NCBI RefSeq assembly: GCF_016925635.1
Contig: NZ_CP070490.1
Span: 4,842,001 to 4,906,000, forward strand
DNA length: 64,000 nt
From: Lysinibacillus fusiformis
GTDB taxonomy: Bacteria > Bacillota > Bacilli > Bacillales_A > Planococcaceae
Direction: 5' to 3'
Below the pieces are notes generated by a model that was not told the DNA's origin, made no database searches, and saw only the letters and a list, made by a program, of their open reading frames with translations. The position numbers were made by a program, and so were the translations under genes. Positions within the stretch are counted from its first letter, which is position 1. Each line of letters starts with the position of its first letter. This document shows positions 17,401 through 25,966 of the stretch, one piece after another.

Positions 17401-19585
17401 TGTAATTGAAATGCATGACGATTTCGCTTAAGCGATCATGATCTGCAACCATTTGAGAGCCCTCTGTTAAAAGCTGGCCAATTTGATAATGCAATTTTGC
17501 ACGCAATTGACCTGGTAAATCGTGGTAAGCTACTTGTTGAATACGATCGTGGACAAATTGGAATTTCGTCGAAAATGTATGTAAAATCCCTTCATGCTCT
17601 AACGTACCCGCCCATTTATAATGGGCATCTAACGGAATAATAAAGCCATTTTCGACAAGTGTTTCCAGGTGTTTTAATAATGCTTGGGCTGATAAGGACA
17701 CAAGCTTTAAGACATCTGTAAATTCAAAGCGCTGACCGAAACATGCTACAATTCGTAAAATCTCATGGGCTTCTGTTGTTAAATTAGCCATTCTCGTTTC
17801 AATAAAGGCAAGTAGCTCGTTATTTAAGCGGGATAAATTAAATTTCTTACGATTAAACTCCCATTCTTTTGTTGTTGCACTAAAATAAATTGTGTTATCT
17901 TGCTGGAGTGAACGAAACGCTTCTTTCACAAATAACGGATTCCCTTTGGTCAAATTAAATAATTGCTTGGCAATGACCTGTATGGTATGAGGCTTTGCAT
18001 TGAAAGACGCCTCCAACCATTGTTGAACATGTTGTTCCTGAAGCAAGGATAAATGGATTTGATGACCGTTAAAAAAATTAGTGGTTCTTTGCTGATTTTC
18101 CTCCTCTGTACGGTCCTCATTCACTCGAAATGTACCAATCATCATAAAGTATCCTGCTCGGTGTTGCTCAAAAATTTGGGTCATAATGTCAATCGTACTT
18201 TGATTGGCCCAATGCAAATCATCTACAAACCATATAACAGGTTTCTTTTGCATAGCAAATGTTAATAAAATTTTTTGAATCGATATAAACGTATAGGAAT
18301 GGAGCTGTTTTGTATTTTGGCGAACTTCTTTTTGGAAGCGTACTTCCTCCTTCACAAACCATTTGAGTTCAGGTAATAGATGGATAAGTTCATCTGTCAC
18401 AACTAATTTAACCTCTTGAAATAATTTCTTCCATAAATGGACAGACTTTTCACCCTCCATATAAATATATTTCAATAAACTCCTTAAAGGATGAATTACA
18501 ATGGTATAGTCATTTTCTAATTGCAACTGCTCATACTTAGTTGTAATAAAATAGCCCTTTGCAGCCGCAATTTCACCCTTTAGTTCTTGAACTAACTTGG
18601 ATTTTCCATATCCTGCTTGTCCTGAAATAGTAACCATCTTTTTGTCACCTTTTGCAACCTGACGAAAAATAGAAGAAAGTTCAGCGAATTGCGATTCTCT
18701 CCCATAAAGCTTTGTAGACAGTCCCATATTCAGATGCAAATCCTGTTCACCAAGCAGGAAATCTTCAAGTGGTTCGTTTACTAAAAGTTTCTGTTGGATA
18801 TATAGCAAATCCTCTCTCAAACCAATGGCACTTTGATAACGGTCGGCTGGATTTTTAGCCAATAACTTTTCAATAATTTCCCAAATCAAAGTATGATAAC
18901 GACTGTCTCTACTCACCAATGCTTCTGGTTTTTTGGTGATGATTTCATAAATCAAATCCACAGCATCCTTTGCTTGAAAAGGTAATTGACCACCCAGTAT
19001 TTCGTAAAATATGATCCCCAGTGCATATAAATCAGTCCGATAGTCCACCTCTAAATGAAGTCTGCCCGTTTGCTCTGGTGCATAATAGGGAAGCTGCTCT
19101 AGTCGTTCATAGGGATTTTCAATCACAACTGGAGATTCTACATCATATTTTGTACTAAATTCAGAGCTTAGTAGCTTTATTTTTAAAGAATTAGGATTGA
19201 TTAAGATTTGATTAGGATGTAGGTTTAGGTAGAGTAAATCACTTTGTTGCATTTTCATACAAATATTGACAAGGTCAATGGCAATCTGTAGAAATTGATG
19301 CAAAGAAATCAAGTTGTTACTGAATTGCTTTAAGGGGACTCCATTAAAGTTTTCATAGATGATCGCATATTGATCATCTATATAATCCATGGCAATCGGC
19401 TTTAATAGCCAAGGATTTTGCTCATTCGAAAACAAGGAAAACTCATATTGTAGTTTGGCTCTTGTCTCTGCTGAATTAGGATGAACACTTTTTACCAGTA
19501 CCAGATTGTTAAATTTCTTCATATACATTCTCTGTAGATGCCAATCTTGACTGGACAGTAAAAGAATACAATCATTCACACACAA
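14444..19585 (-). CDS. Giant pseudokinase / ATPase / GAF / histidine kinase
   Basis: Multidomain cytoplasmic sensor of 1713 residues. About 20-270: Ser/Thr kinase-like fold, but the catalytic loop reads YLNLHPNQIL (Asp to Asn121, Lys to His123, Asn to Gln126) and no DFG is seen, so it is probably a pseudokinase. YAPEQTGR is retained. About 290-560: AAA/STAND-like ATPase with P-loop GQAGYGKS at 322-329 and Walker B WFVDDLHWA. Middle: long helical, TPR-like region. About 1330-1450: GAF. C-terminus: H-box SISHELRSP with His1495, N-box, and G-boxes DSGIGI and HGIGLA. The architecture resembles HstK-type dual kinases. GTG at 19585 follows GAGGAG. It lies 16 bp after an HD-GYP gene, so both are probably one transcript. 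Confidence 0.88.
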   Translation of the reverse strand: MCVNDCILLLSSQDWHLQRMYMKKFNNLVLVKSVHPNSAETRAKLQYEFSLFSNEQNPWLLKPIAMDYIDDQYAIIYENFNGVPLKQFSNNLISLHQFLQIAIDLVNICMKMQQSDLLYLNLHPNQILINPNSLKIKLLSSEFSTKYDVESPVVIENPYERLEQLPYYAPEQTGRLHLEVDYRTDLYALGIIFYEILGGQLPFQAKDAVDLIYEIITKKPEALVSRDSRYHTLIWEIIEKLLAKNPADRYQSAIGLREDLLYIQQKLLVNEPLEDFLLGEQDLHLNMGLSTKLYGRESQFAELSSIFRQVAKGDKKMVTISGQAGYGKSKLVQELKGEIAAAKGYFITTKYEQLQLENDYTIVIHPLRSLLKYIYMEGEKSVHLWKKLFQEVKLVVTDELIHLLPELKWFVKEEVRFQKEVRQNTKQLHSYTFISIQKILLTFAMQKKPVIWFVDDLHWANQSTIDIMTQIFEQHRAGYFMMIGTFRVNEDRTEEENQQRTTNFFNGHQIHLSLLQEQHVQQWLEASFNAKPHTIQVIAKQLFNLTKGNPLFVKEAFRSLQQDNTIYFSATTKEWEFNRKKFNLSRLNNELLAFIETRMANLTTEAHEILRIVACFGQRFEFTDVLKLVSLSAQALLKHLETLVENGFIIPLDAHYKWAGTLEHEGILHTFSTKFQFVHDRIQQVAYHDLPGQLRAKLHYQIGQLLTEGSQMVADHDRLSEIVMHFNYSRHLLTGEEKQKLAIWNYQLGIEAKRIGLFDNALKFFTTSKELLTPDHWGTRREQSVKLYANLGECEYITGHYEQSETHLTEALQHSETVLEKLMINNLKTVLYIESDNPTIGLEAGLVGLQVANVKISAYPKKSQLLKEYLLLKFALRHMSDQDLLQHPPTNSKEIDILIHLIVNMTASAFLLNPNLTGILLMKGLRLQLKYGATSKSGMVLINYALLLNAGFANIKEATRFGKLAIIVADTQESMYIKGHTYYVYGVFISHWTEPYEASIQYINEAQAKSQELGLYHLVSSASCFIVAIRLIQGVSLEDLQQEIRRQQEEFSVHASTLSIDFLAEMGRWVNILRSPHHPVQWAYPITIQNQPAIKMMHYSVRLQMSFLLGDEKQGKAILTELKELSKETYTLPITTVYYFYRAMWQFHFLHRQNCQVQEQRLFLADIRQSLKKFKKWAMYSSENYEHLYALLMAENCRFNNNDKDAELYYDRAIQLARMNGFVQDTALAYERAANNYLRKQQEKTARHYILSGIQNIETWGAETVARRWARDYQVHRQQESQSRESVTFDMMTVFETTQSFATAIRMEDLLYKILFSLLKHVGADSGYFIHKQQQQLLVLAKAEAAEKTFTMYDQQRMENFNANMQSIIRYVLNSKEHVIIDNAQKTQHPHCSYSTAKSILCLPIIHQNEIISILYFEHTLMTNAFHPSHVQLLKVIAAQIAVSFENAQIYGDLEKRVQLRTKELDETNRHLTKMNERLEKNELERKKLLHSISHELRSPLTSTLGYIELMLEGVIVDAVAREKYLIRSKERLLALNSLIQDLFDLANLEAGRAEFSFTEVQAKELFLQMASRYEDEVKQSGLTYSAHFYGQEEAQLLIDKTRINQVIENIMTNAMKYTSSGGIQLSIHVEDKHLICSIADSGIGIAESDLPFIFDSYYRATNIHEAHSHGIGLAICKQIVHQHNGEIFVESLENEGSIFSFTLPLVKVLVKN

Positions 19586-19601
19586 TCTCTCCTCTTCTTT
19601 G

Positions 19602-21269
19602 CTAGTTGTTTATCATCTTTGTAACCGCTTTATATTTTTGCAATGCTTTCTTTAGATTCATTTGTTTAACTGATAATCCAGCGAAGCTAAAAACCAGGCT
19701 ATCTAACTTCTTTGTTGTAATATGATAGAGTTCCAATTTTCGGTTTGTACCAATCAGTGGGTTATATTCCTCTTCAAATGAACAGATAGCAGACGCTTTA
19801 CAATAGTCTGCAATTCTCAATAATTCCTCTTTACTTGTTGTAGTGTCTATTATAATAGGACAGATTTCCTTTACATAGAAAACACCTTCTAGTAACAGGA
19901 ATGGAATACTTGCTCGCAGATTTTGATCAACTAGAAAGATGGCAGAGGTCTTTGTTTTCGAACCTTTACGTAATTGAAGGATAGCCTTGTTTAATAATCC
20001 TCTTAACTTTACTCGTACATTTTCTAACATTACTTGTTCTTTAAGTACATCAAAAATTTGGTATACGGGAATATAAATTTTTGTGATGCATTCGGAAGTT
20101 GTATGGAGTTCAATTAGCTTATGATAATATTTCTCCATTAAATGCGCTTCGCCTTTTATTAAATACTCAGAAAATTTTCGGAACAATTGATCTGGTGTTT
20201 CCACATAATATGTAATAAGCTTCTCAATCTTAAGTTGAAAATTTACCGGTAAATCAAAAATGGTATTCGTATCTAATCTCCTAACCGTAGGAAGAAGTGG
20301 GAACATATTATTGACATGCTCTACTAAAGCATGCGTTCCATCTGACAAAAGGACAATGGACCTTTCTGGATAAATACCAATAAAATCAACAAATTTAGCC
20401 AAAAGCTTTTCGTCTAATAAATGCTTTTCTTTATAGATTGTCGCCATTGCTTCGGCAGCACCTATTTCCTGTTTATAGGGACGATTCATCGTGACGGCCG
20501 AGTAGATATCAATCAGCTGTAATAGTAACACTTCCTTTGGAATCTCATTTTCTGCTAATCCTTCTGGATATCCCGAGCCATCGATTCGTTCATGATGTAA
20601 CTTTGCCAAAAAGGCAATGGATTCAAGTCCAATTTCCTTTAATATATCATAGCCAAACTGTGTATGCTTCTGCATCGTAGCAAATTCTTCTACAGTTAGC
20701 TTCTCCTCTTTCGATAAAATTTCATAGGGAATATTTAATTTACCAATATCATGAAATAAAAAGCCTAATGCATAATGCTTTAAATGGGAAATACCTTCTT
20801 TTTTCGCAAATAAGGTAGCGAGTGTAAATACATCAATCGCATGCATAAAGGTATATTCATCATATTTTTTAAGTGTCAGTAGTAGCCTTCGATAGTTTAG
20901 ATTCTGCATATACGTTTCAAATAAGTCACGCACAAATACGATATCATCCATATTTTTTAAAGCATGGCCATATCGTCTTTCTGTGCTCAACTCTGCGAGT
21001 GCTTGCAGGAATTTAGGCATTTCAATCCATTCACTACATACTAAAGGATTTTGTTGCTGTTGCTCTGTAATAGACTGTATTTGATTGATCCCTTCGTCTG
21101 TTGGCACTTCAATATATACATGTTGAACATTGCGGTTTTTTAATAATGTAAGAATACGTGCTGTTAATACACTTCCCTTTTTCATGAGCATACGATTTTC
21201 AACATATAAATCTTTCCCTAAAACAAAACCCTCCTGTAAATCATCAATTTTTGTTGGAACTACCTTCAA
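19602..21269 (-). CDS. HD-GYP domain protein (putative c-di-GMP phosphodiesterase)
   Basis: Cytoplasmic protein of 555 residues. About 1-60 is a small N-terminal domain seen in front of many HD-GYP proteins. The HD-GYP domain covers about 130-300, with FHDIGK (His173-Asp174), HHERIDGSGYP (GYP at 233-235) and DIYSAVTMNRPYK, so the catalytic set is present. About 330-555 is an extra region: a helical bundle then an alpha/beta fold that may resemble a B12-binding module without its His motif. TTG at 21269 is preferred since GGAGGA sits nine bases before it; GTG at 21278 abuts that site. First gene of an operon with the giant histidine kinase. Confidence 0.85.
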   Translation of the reverse strand: MKVVPTKIDDLQEGFVLGKDLYVENRMLMKKGSVLTARILTLLKNRNVQHVYIEVPTDEGINQIQSITEQQQQNPLVCSEWIEMPKFLQALAELSTERRYGHALKNMDDIVFVRDLFETYMQNLNYRRLLLTLKKYDEYTFMHAIDVFTLATLFAKKEGISHLKHYALGFLFHDIGKLNIPYEILSKEEKLTVEEFATMQKHTQFGYDILKEIGLESIAFLAKLHHERIDGSGYPEGLAENEIPKEVLLLQLIDIYSAVTMNRPYKQEIGAAEAMATIYKEKHLLDEKLLAKFVDFIGIYPERSIVLLSDGTHALVEHVNNMFPLLPTVRRLDTNTIFDLPVNFQLKIEKLITYYVETPDQLFRKFSEYLIKGEAHLMEKYYHKLIELHTTSECITKIYIPVYQIFDVLKEQVMLENVRVKLRGLLNKAILQLRKGSKTKTSAIFLVDQNLRASIPFLLLEGVFYVKEICPIIIDTTTSKEELLRIADYCKASAICSFEEEYNPLIGTNRKLELYHITTKKLDSLVFSFAGLSVKQMNLKKALQKYKAVTKMINN

Positions 21270-21594
21270 AATTAACACTCCTCCTATTTTAGTACAATAA
21301 AACTATAAAATTCGAAGGTTAAAATTAGGTTAAATAGTATTCATTACTTTTATAAATACGTGAGAAAATATTCATTTTCATATGAAGAACTATGACCTTT
21401 GTTAACTAATAAAAGTTGCACGCTATCTGAATTGGCTATTTATATTAAAATCTAATAAAAGAACTAAAAGTCCAACTATTTTCACCATGATAATGGTTAA
21501 ATATTTATGGAGAAAGGCTAGATACGGCAGTCCTAACGATCATCAAACAAAATTAATGTCTCTTTATGTAAATTCTTCTAGTCAATCAATAAAA

Positions 21595-21639
21595 AATAGC
21601 CAACGTTTTGATCATACTTTTTACAAAACATTGGCTATT
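21595..21639 (-). terminator. Terminator of the membrane protein gene
   Basis: AATAGCCAA (21595-21603) pairs with TTGGCTATT (21631-21639), with further pairing GTTTT/AAAAC, followed on the minus strand by a T-run. The rest of the 21279-21665 gap is AT-rich and must hold the HD-GYP promoter; I see no other gene in it. Confidence 0.75.
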
Positions 21640-21665
21640 TATATAGAGGACAATCATAAGTGCTT

Positions 21666-22709
21666 TCAATGATGTTGGCTCATTGCTATTCCTTGTGCAA
21701 GCATTTGTCTAAATTCTTGGGCCTGATCTGCTTTAATGGCTACTTGACTATAGCGTTTCTTTATTCCTAACATAAACGTTACTTCCACAGGCTCTTTCAT
21801 TTTCAAAATGAAATGTGGATAGGCCTCACCAAAATCACGTGCTATAAAGTCTATCGTATCTTTTGATAACTTCCCCTCTAATTGCTCCCTGTCTTCAATG
21901 ATTGCGGCAATATGATCAAAACGGATTTCAGTGCGTTTCATTAATCCAAGCGATAAGTACAATGTATCATTTGTTACGTAAACAGGATTTAGACGAATAG
22001 CCTGCATATCCGCAAGCAAGAAGATTACTGAATAAATATTAATAATAAGCAACACAATGGAAAGTACCATTGACTTTTCATGTAGCCACCAGTGAATACC
22101 AATCGTTTCAATAGCAATCCCATGAATAATCATAAGCTGAAAAGCGATATAGCTCGAATTTTTATGCAATGTTAAACCTTGACATTCTTGTCTTCTCCAA
22201 CTCGCGAAACCATAATAAAGCACTAATAAATCCGCACAAATCATCTGAATAACAGGGTGCTTGGGTGCATGTTTTTCTACAGCCTTTGAAAATGAAAAGA
22301 GATCTGGCAAAGAGCTTCCACGCACTTCCCCTAGGATTTTTGGCAGGTATCGTACAAGCGTTGCCACTAGAACAATTTCTAATAGAATAATAGACCCTTC
22401 AATCGCAAATCCAGCCCATGTCACTGCCACATAAGGCTGAAGATGTTCCATTGGGATGATAAAACGTGCAGCAATACAGCCAGCTGCAGCTAATAGAATG
22501 GCCTGCTTTAACGAAAATTTACCTTTATAAAGCATATATAACACGGGTATTACCAAAATAAAGTCAATCAATGACCCCATGACAACACCATTTGTTTCGA
22601 TGGGTAAAATAGATGTGCCAAACCCAGTGTTATAGAGTGTATAATTACTCGCTAATACCACTAATAATAAGGCGAGCCATATATTTTGCTTACTTTTTAA
22701 GACCATCAT
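21666..22709 (-). CDS. Integral membrane protein with C-terminal PH-like domain
   Basis: Membrane protein of 347 residues with hydrophobic segments near 12-30, 45-62, 68-85, 100-120, 160-180, 195-215 and 220-235, then a soluble tail (about 245-335) with strand patterns like a bacterial PH domain (VYVTNDTLYLSLGLMKRTEI, FDHIAAI). Homologues in Bacillaceae are often labelled 'beta-carotene 15,15-monooxygenase', a label with no support here: no iron-binding histidine set is visible. GAGAGGGGG lies upstream of the ATG. It sits alone with its own terminator. Function unknown. Confidence 0.7.
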   Translation of the reverse strand: MMVLKSKQNIWLALLLVVLASNYTLYNTGFGTSILPIETNGVVMGSLIDFILVIPVLYMLYKGKFSLKQAILLAAAGCIAARFIIPMEHLQPYVAVTWAGFAIEGSIILLEIVLVATLVRYLPKILGEVRGSSLPDLFSFSKAVEKHAPKHPVIQMICADLLVLYYGFASWRRQECQGLTLHKNSSYIAFQLMIIHGIAIETIGIHWWLHEKSMVLSIVLLIINIYSVIFLLADMQAIRLNPVYVTNDTLYLSLGLMKRTEIRFDHIAAIIEDREQLEGKLSKDTIDFIARDFGEAYPHFILKMKEPVEVTFMLGIKKRYSQVAIKADQAQEFRQMLAQGIAMSQHH

Positions 22710-22807
22710 TCTCTACGCCCCCTCTCAACTATTAATTTTACTTTATGCCAAATGGTTAATCTTGTATATCATTTGAGTATAAAAGATTATCCTTTTTCTA
22801 TTCACGT

Positions 22808-23701
22808 TCAATTATTTTTCACACTTAAAAACTTCTTACGATAAACATGTGGTGGGTAGCCAGTGTATTCTTTAAACTTTTCAATATAATAACTGACCGT
22901 ACTAAAGCCTGTATCCACCGCTATTTCTGTTATAGATAGCTCATCGCCTCTCAATAATTCTATACTTTTACGTAGCCGATATTGGCGTAAATAGGTAAAC
23001 GGTGTCATGCCCACTATTTTCTTAAAAAAGCGACTGCATTCAGCGCGACTTATATACACATGGCTAGCTAAATCTTCTAATGCTATTTTCTGCTGATAAT
23101 GTGCATGTAAAAAATCTAGCATAGCTTTTGCTCGTTCATGCTGCACAATAGTGAAAGAGTCCATCATTTGTTCTGTCAACAAGGATTGGGTCAGCATGGA
23201 TTCCCAAATGAATAGAAGCTCTCTCCGTACCTTTAGCTCGAAAAATGCGGCTTGCTCTCGCATTAATTCCGCAATCGTCGCTACTTTCTGTGCTAACTCT
23301 CCTGTTAGTTTGACATAAGGTAATCGATTTTTTGTGATATACGGTTGTACATATTTCGTAAAAAAGATACTGCCATCATGTCCCCCCATTACTATTGGGT
23401 CCACATTTACACAATAAACCACAGCTTGTTCCATTTGATAAGGTTTTGCTTCATGTAATCCTGAAGCATTGATAAAGAGCCCCTCGCCTTGCTTCAATAC
23501 AAAAACGTCCGTCCCTACTCGATACTGTGCACATCCATTTTTTATAAAAACAAATTGTATTTCTTTATGCCAATGGAGAGGTAGAAAATCCATACTTTCT
23601 AATCGCATAACCGTTTCATACAAGGCAACCGGAAATTCCTTTGTTCCATGCAAGGTTAATTCCTGTAAATCCTTTGCTACTTTGATATGTGTTAACGGCA
23701 T
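22808..23701 (-). CDS. AraC-family regulator with N-terminal cupin
   Basis: Regulator of 297 residues: a cupin-like sensor (about 30-110, with LPLHWHKEIQFVFIKNGCA) and a C-terminal double helix-turn-helix (about 190-290, with ISRAECSRFFKKIVGMTPFTYLRQYRL in parts, and TGFSTVSYYIEKFKEYTGYPP). TGAGGTGA precedes the ATG. Divergent from an EamA-type transporter with about 106 bp between starts, so it probably controls it. The gap has repeated ATATTGATA/ATCGATATTTA motifs that may be its site. Ligand unknown. Confidence 0.87.
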   Translation of the reverse strand: MPLTHIKVAKDLQELTLHGTKEFPVALYETVMRLESMDFLPLHWHKEIQFVFIKNGCAQYRVGTDVFVLKQGEGLFINASGLHEAKPYQMEQAVVYCVNVDPIVMGGHDGSIFFTKYVQPYITKNRLPYVKLTGELAQKVATIAELMREQAAFFELKVRRELLFIWESMLTQSLLTEQMMDSFTIVQHERAKAMLDFLHAHYQQKIALEDLASHVYISRAECSRFFKKIVGMTPFTYLRQYRLRKSIELLRGDELSITEIAVDTGFSTVSYYIEKFKEYTGYPPHVYRKKFLSVKNN

Positions 23702-23807
23702 CTACATCACCTCAATATATTGATATTTTTTTGGATTAAATCGATATTTATTTGCATTTAATCACTTTATACTCATCTTATATTGATAGTTTGGGAGATG
23801 TAAACAG

Positions 23808-24725
23808 ATGAATCAACTAATCCAAAATAAACGTACTCTTGGCTTGCTATTAGTTATACTCGGTGCAAGCTTCTGGGGAATTGGAGGGACTGTTGCCCAA
23901 AGGCTGTTTCAGCAGGATCATATTGAAGTCGGCTGGCTTGTTTCTAGTCGTTTACTTTTAGCCGGTCTATTACTGATAGCTATTTATAAAATGACCCATC
24001 GTCATGAATCCATTTTCGTCATGTGGCGCACGAAGCAACATGCATTTAGACAAATTCTATTTAGCTTACTCGGCATGCTTGCTGTCCAATATACATATAT
24101 GATGTCAATCGCCATTGGTAATTCAGCTGTAGCCACATTATTGCAATATTTAGCACCGCTATTTATCATGGCTTATTACTTTGTAACGAAGCAAAGTCCA
24201 TTGACAAAACAGGATGCTCTTGCTGTGTCACTGACACTTGTGGGGACCTTTTTATTATTAACAAACGGCTCCTTTTCGACATTGTCCGTTCCTTTTATGG
24301 CAGTGTTGTGGGGTATCTTATCTGGTCTTTCTGTTGCATTTTACACCATTTATGCCGTCCCACTTTTACAGCAATTCCATTCATTACTAGTTGTCGGCTG
24401 GTCGATGATTATCGGTGGTTTGGTGATGAGTATTTTCCACCCACCCTGGGCTATTGATCTATCAGGTTGGACATTTTCTACCGTTGCTTATTTTCTCTTT
24501 ATCATTATTTTTGGTACAATGCTCGCTTTTTGGTTTTATATTGCGAGTTTGCACTATCTTTCACCAAAGGAGTCAAGCTTATTAGGTAGTCTTGAGCCAT
24601 TAATGGCTGTCATCACAAGTGTTTGGTGGTTAAAAATTGCCTTTGGCGGCTATCAGTTTATAGGGACTTTACTAATTCTTCTCATGATTTTATATCTCAC
24701 AGTATTTCAGAAGAAACAGTCTTGA
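23808..24725 (+). CDS. EamA/DMT-family transporter
   Basis: Inner-membrane transporter of 305 residues with about ten hydrophobic helices in two EamA repeats. LGASFWGIGGTVAQ opens the first half, and the second has LWGILSGLSVAFYTIYAVPLL and the helix-ending PLMAVITSVWWL. GGGAGATG lies upstream of the ATG. It is divergently transcribed from an AraC-type regulator, the common arrangement for an inducible exporter. The family moves amino acids and metabolites; the substrate is not evident. I see no good terminator after it. Confidence 0.86.
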   Translation: MNQLIQNKRTLGLLLVILGASFWGIGGTVAQRLFQQDHIEVGWLVSSRLLLAGLLLIAIYKMTHRHESIFVMWRTKQHAFRQILFSLLGMLAVQYTYMMSIAIGNSAVATLLQYLAPLFIMAYYFVTKQSPLTKQDALAVSLTLVGTFLLLTNGSFSTLSVPFMAVLWGILSGLSVAFYTIYAVPLLQQFHSLLVVGWSMIIGGLVMSIFHPPWAIDLSGWTFSTVAYFLFIIIFGTMLAFWFYIASLHYLSPKESSLLGSLEPLMAVITSVWWLKIAFGGYQFIGTLLILLMILYLTVFQKKQS

Positions 24726-24885
24726 ATATTGAAAATTTAGATTATTATAAATATTAATAGTTAATACCTCCTAGAGTCGATATAGTAATATATGAATTTA
24801 TACATAAAATTTACATATTTCATATATCTTTTCTCCTTATTTATCTACTATACTGAACCTAACAACAGATAAAAGGAGGTATTTT

Positions 24886-25935
24886 ATGGATAAAAAAGTT
24901 ATTTTTTTCGAGGTTGAAGGTGGCACAGATAAAGGGCCAAATGGCTATCGTCCAGATACCATGCCAATGGTGGAAGCGCTAAAACAACGTGGGCAAGATG
25001 CTGAGGTACTATTCTTTGATATCACAAAAAAGCAACAAATCTTTAACTATGTGAAGGAACATGGTGTTGCCTATGTATCTCGTATAAATCCAGGGAACTT
25101 ACAGCATGAGGAAGAGTATTTTGCCATGCTACGTGAGCTATGCCAAGCTGGCGTTATAGGGATGCCACATCCAGATGCAATGATTAGCTACGGCTCTAAA
25201 GATGTGTTATCAAAGCTTACGACAACAAATTTAGTACCTGATGATACATTTGCCTACTACACAATCGAAGCATTCAAAACACAATTCCCTACTTCCTTAG
25301 CACTGACAGAGCGCGTTTTGAAGCAAAATCGTGGTTCAACTGGTGAAGGCATTTGGCGTGTAAAATTGGTAGAACCACTAGCTGAGGGTATCACAGAAGT
25401 GCCACTTGATGCACAAATTAAATGTACAGAAGCAAAAGATAATCATGTAGAATTTTGGCAGCTTGGCGACTTTATGACATATTGTGAGCAGTATATTACG
25501 GGGACGAATGGTATGTTAATCGATATGCGCTTTCTTCCAAGGATTACAGAAGGCGAAATCCGCTTATTCATGTTGCGCGATCATCCCGTACACGTCGTAC
25601 ATAAAAAACCAGCCGCTACCGAGGATGCCTTTAGCGCAACGCTATTCTCTGGCGCTCAATACCGCTATGACAAGCCTGAAGACTGGCAAGAGCTGGTGCA
25701 AAACTTTTTAACGCAGCTCCCTCAAGTAACAAACTTACTAGGCAATTATGATTTACCGTTAATCTGGACGGCTGATTTTATGCTAGATACCAATGAAGCT
25801 GGAGAAGATTGCTATATTTTAGGTGAAATGAATTGTTCTTGTGTGGGCTTTACTTCAGAACTGTCGTTAGCCCATGAAGTAGCAGAAGAAATTTTAGCTT
25901 GTATCAAGGAGCAAACAGAGGCCATTGCGCCATAA
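24886..25935 (+). CDS. Cj0069-family protein (possible ATP-grasp fold)
   Basis: Soluble protein of 349 residues. It begins MDKKVIFFEVEGGTDKGPNG and contains YGSKDVLSKLTTTNLVPDDT, LKQNRGSTGEGIWRVKLV and GEMNCSCVGFTSELSLAHEV. This matches proteins annotated as the Cj0069 family. The order (N-terminal Rossmann-like region, lysine-containing central part, glycine loop, then Glu and Asn near the C-terminus) suggests an ATP-grasp ligase fold, which I infer and cannot prove. AAAAGGAGGT precedes the ATG. It is a single gene with a shared terminator. Product unknown. Confidence 0.65.
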   Translation: MDKKVIFFEVEGGTDKGPNGYRPDTMPMVEALKQRGQDAEVLFFDITKKQQIFNYVKEHGVAYVSRINPGNLQHEEEYFAMLRELCQAGVIGMPHPDAMISYGSKDVLSKLTTTNLVPDDTFAYYTIEAFKTQFPTSLALTERVLKQNRGSTGEGIWRVKLVEPLAEGITEVPLDAQIKCTEAKDNHVEFWQLGDFMTYCEQYITGTNGMLIDMRFLPRITEGEIRLFMLRDHPVHVVHKKPAATEDAFSATLFSGAQYRYDKPEDWQELVQNFLTQLPQVTNLLGNYDLPLIWTADFMLDTNEAGEDCYILGEMNCSCVGFTSELSLAHEVAEEILACIKEQTEAIAP

Positions 25936-25940
25936 AAAAA

Positions 25941-25962
25941 GTGCGATCTTTAGGGATCGCAC
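25941..25962. terminator. Bidirectional terminator
   Basis: GTGCGATC (25941-25948) pairs with GATCGCAC (25955-25962) between convergent genes, with A7 before it that reads as a T-run on the minus strand. Confidence 0.8.
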
Positions 25963-25966
25963 TGTT

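Noticed and set aside
21487-21672. 61-residue ORF in the gap before the HD-GYP gene
   Set aside because: It runs through the terminator hairpin at 21595-21639 and lacks a ribosome site.
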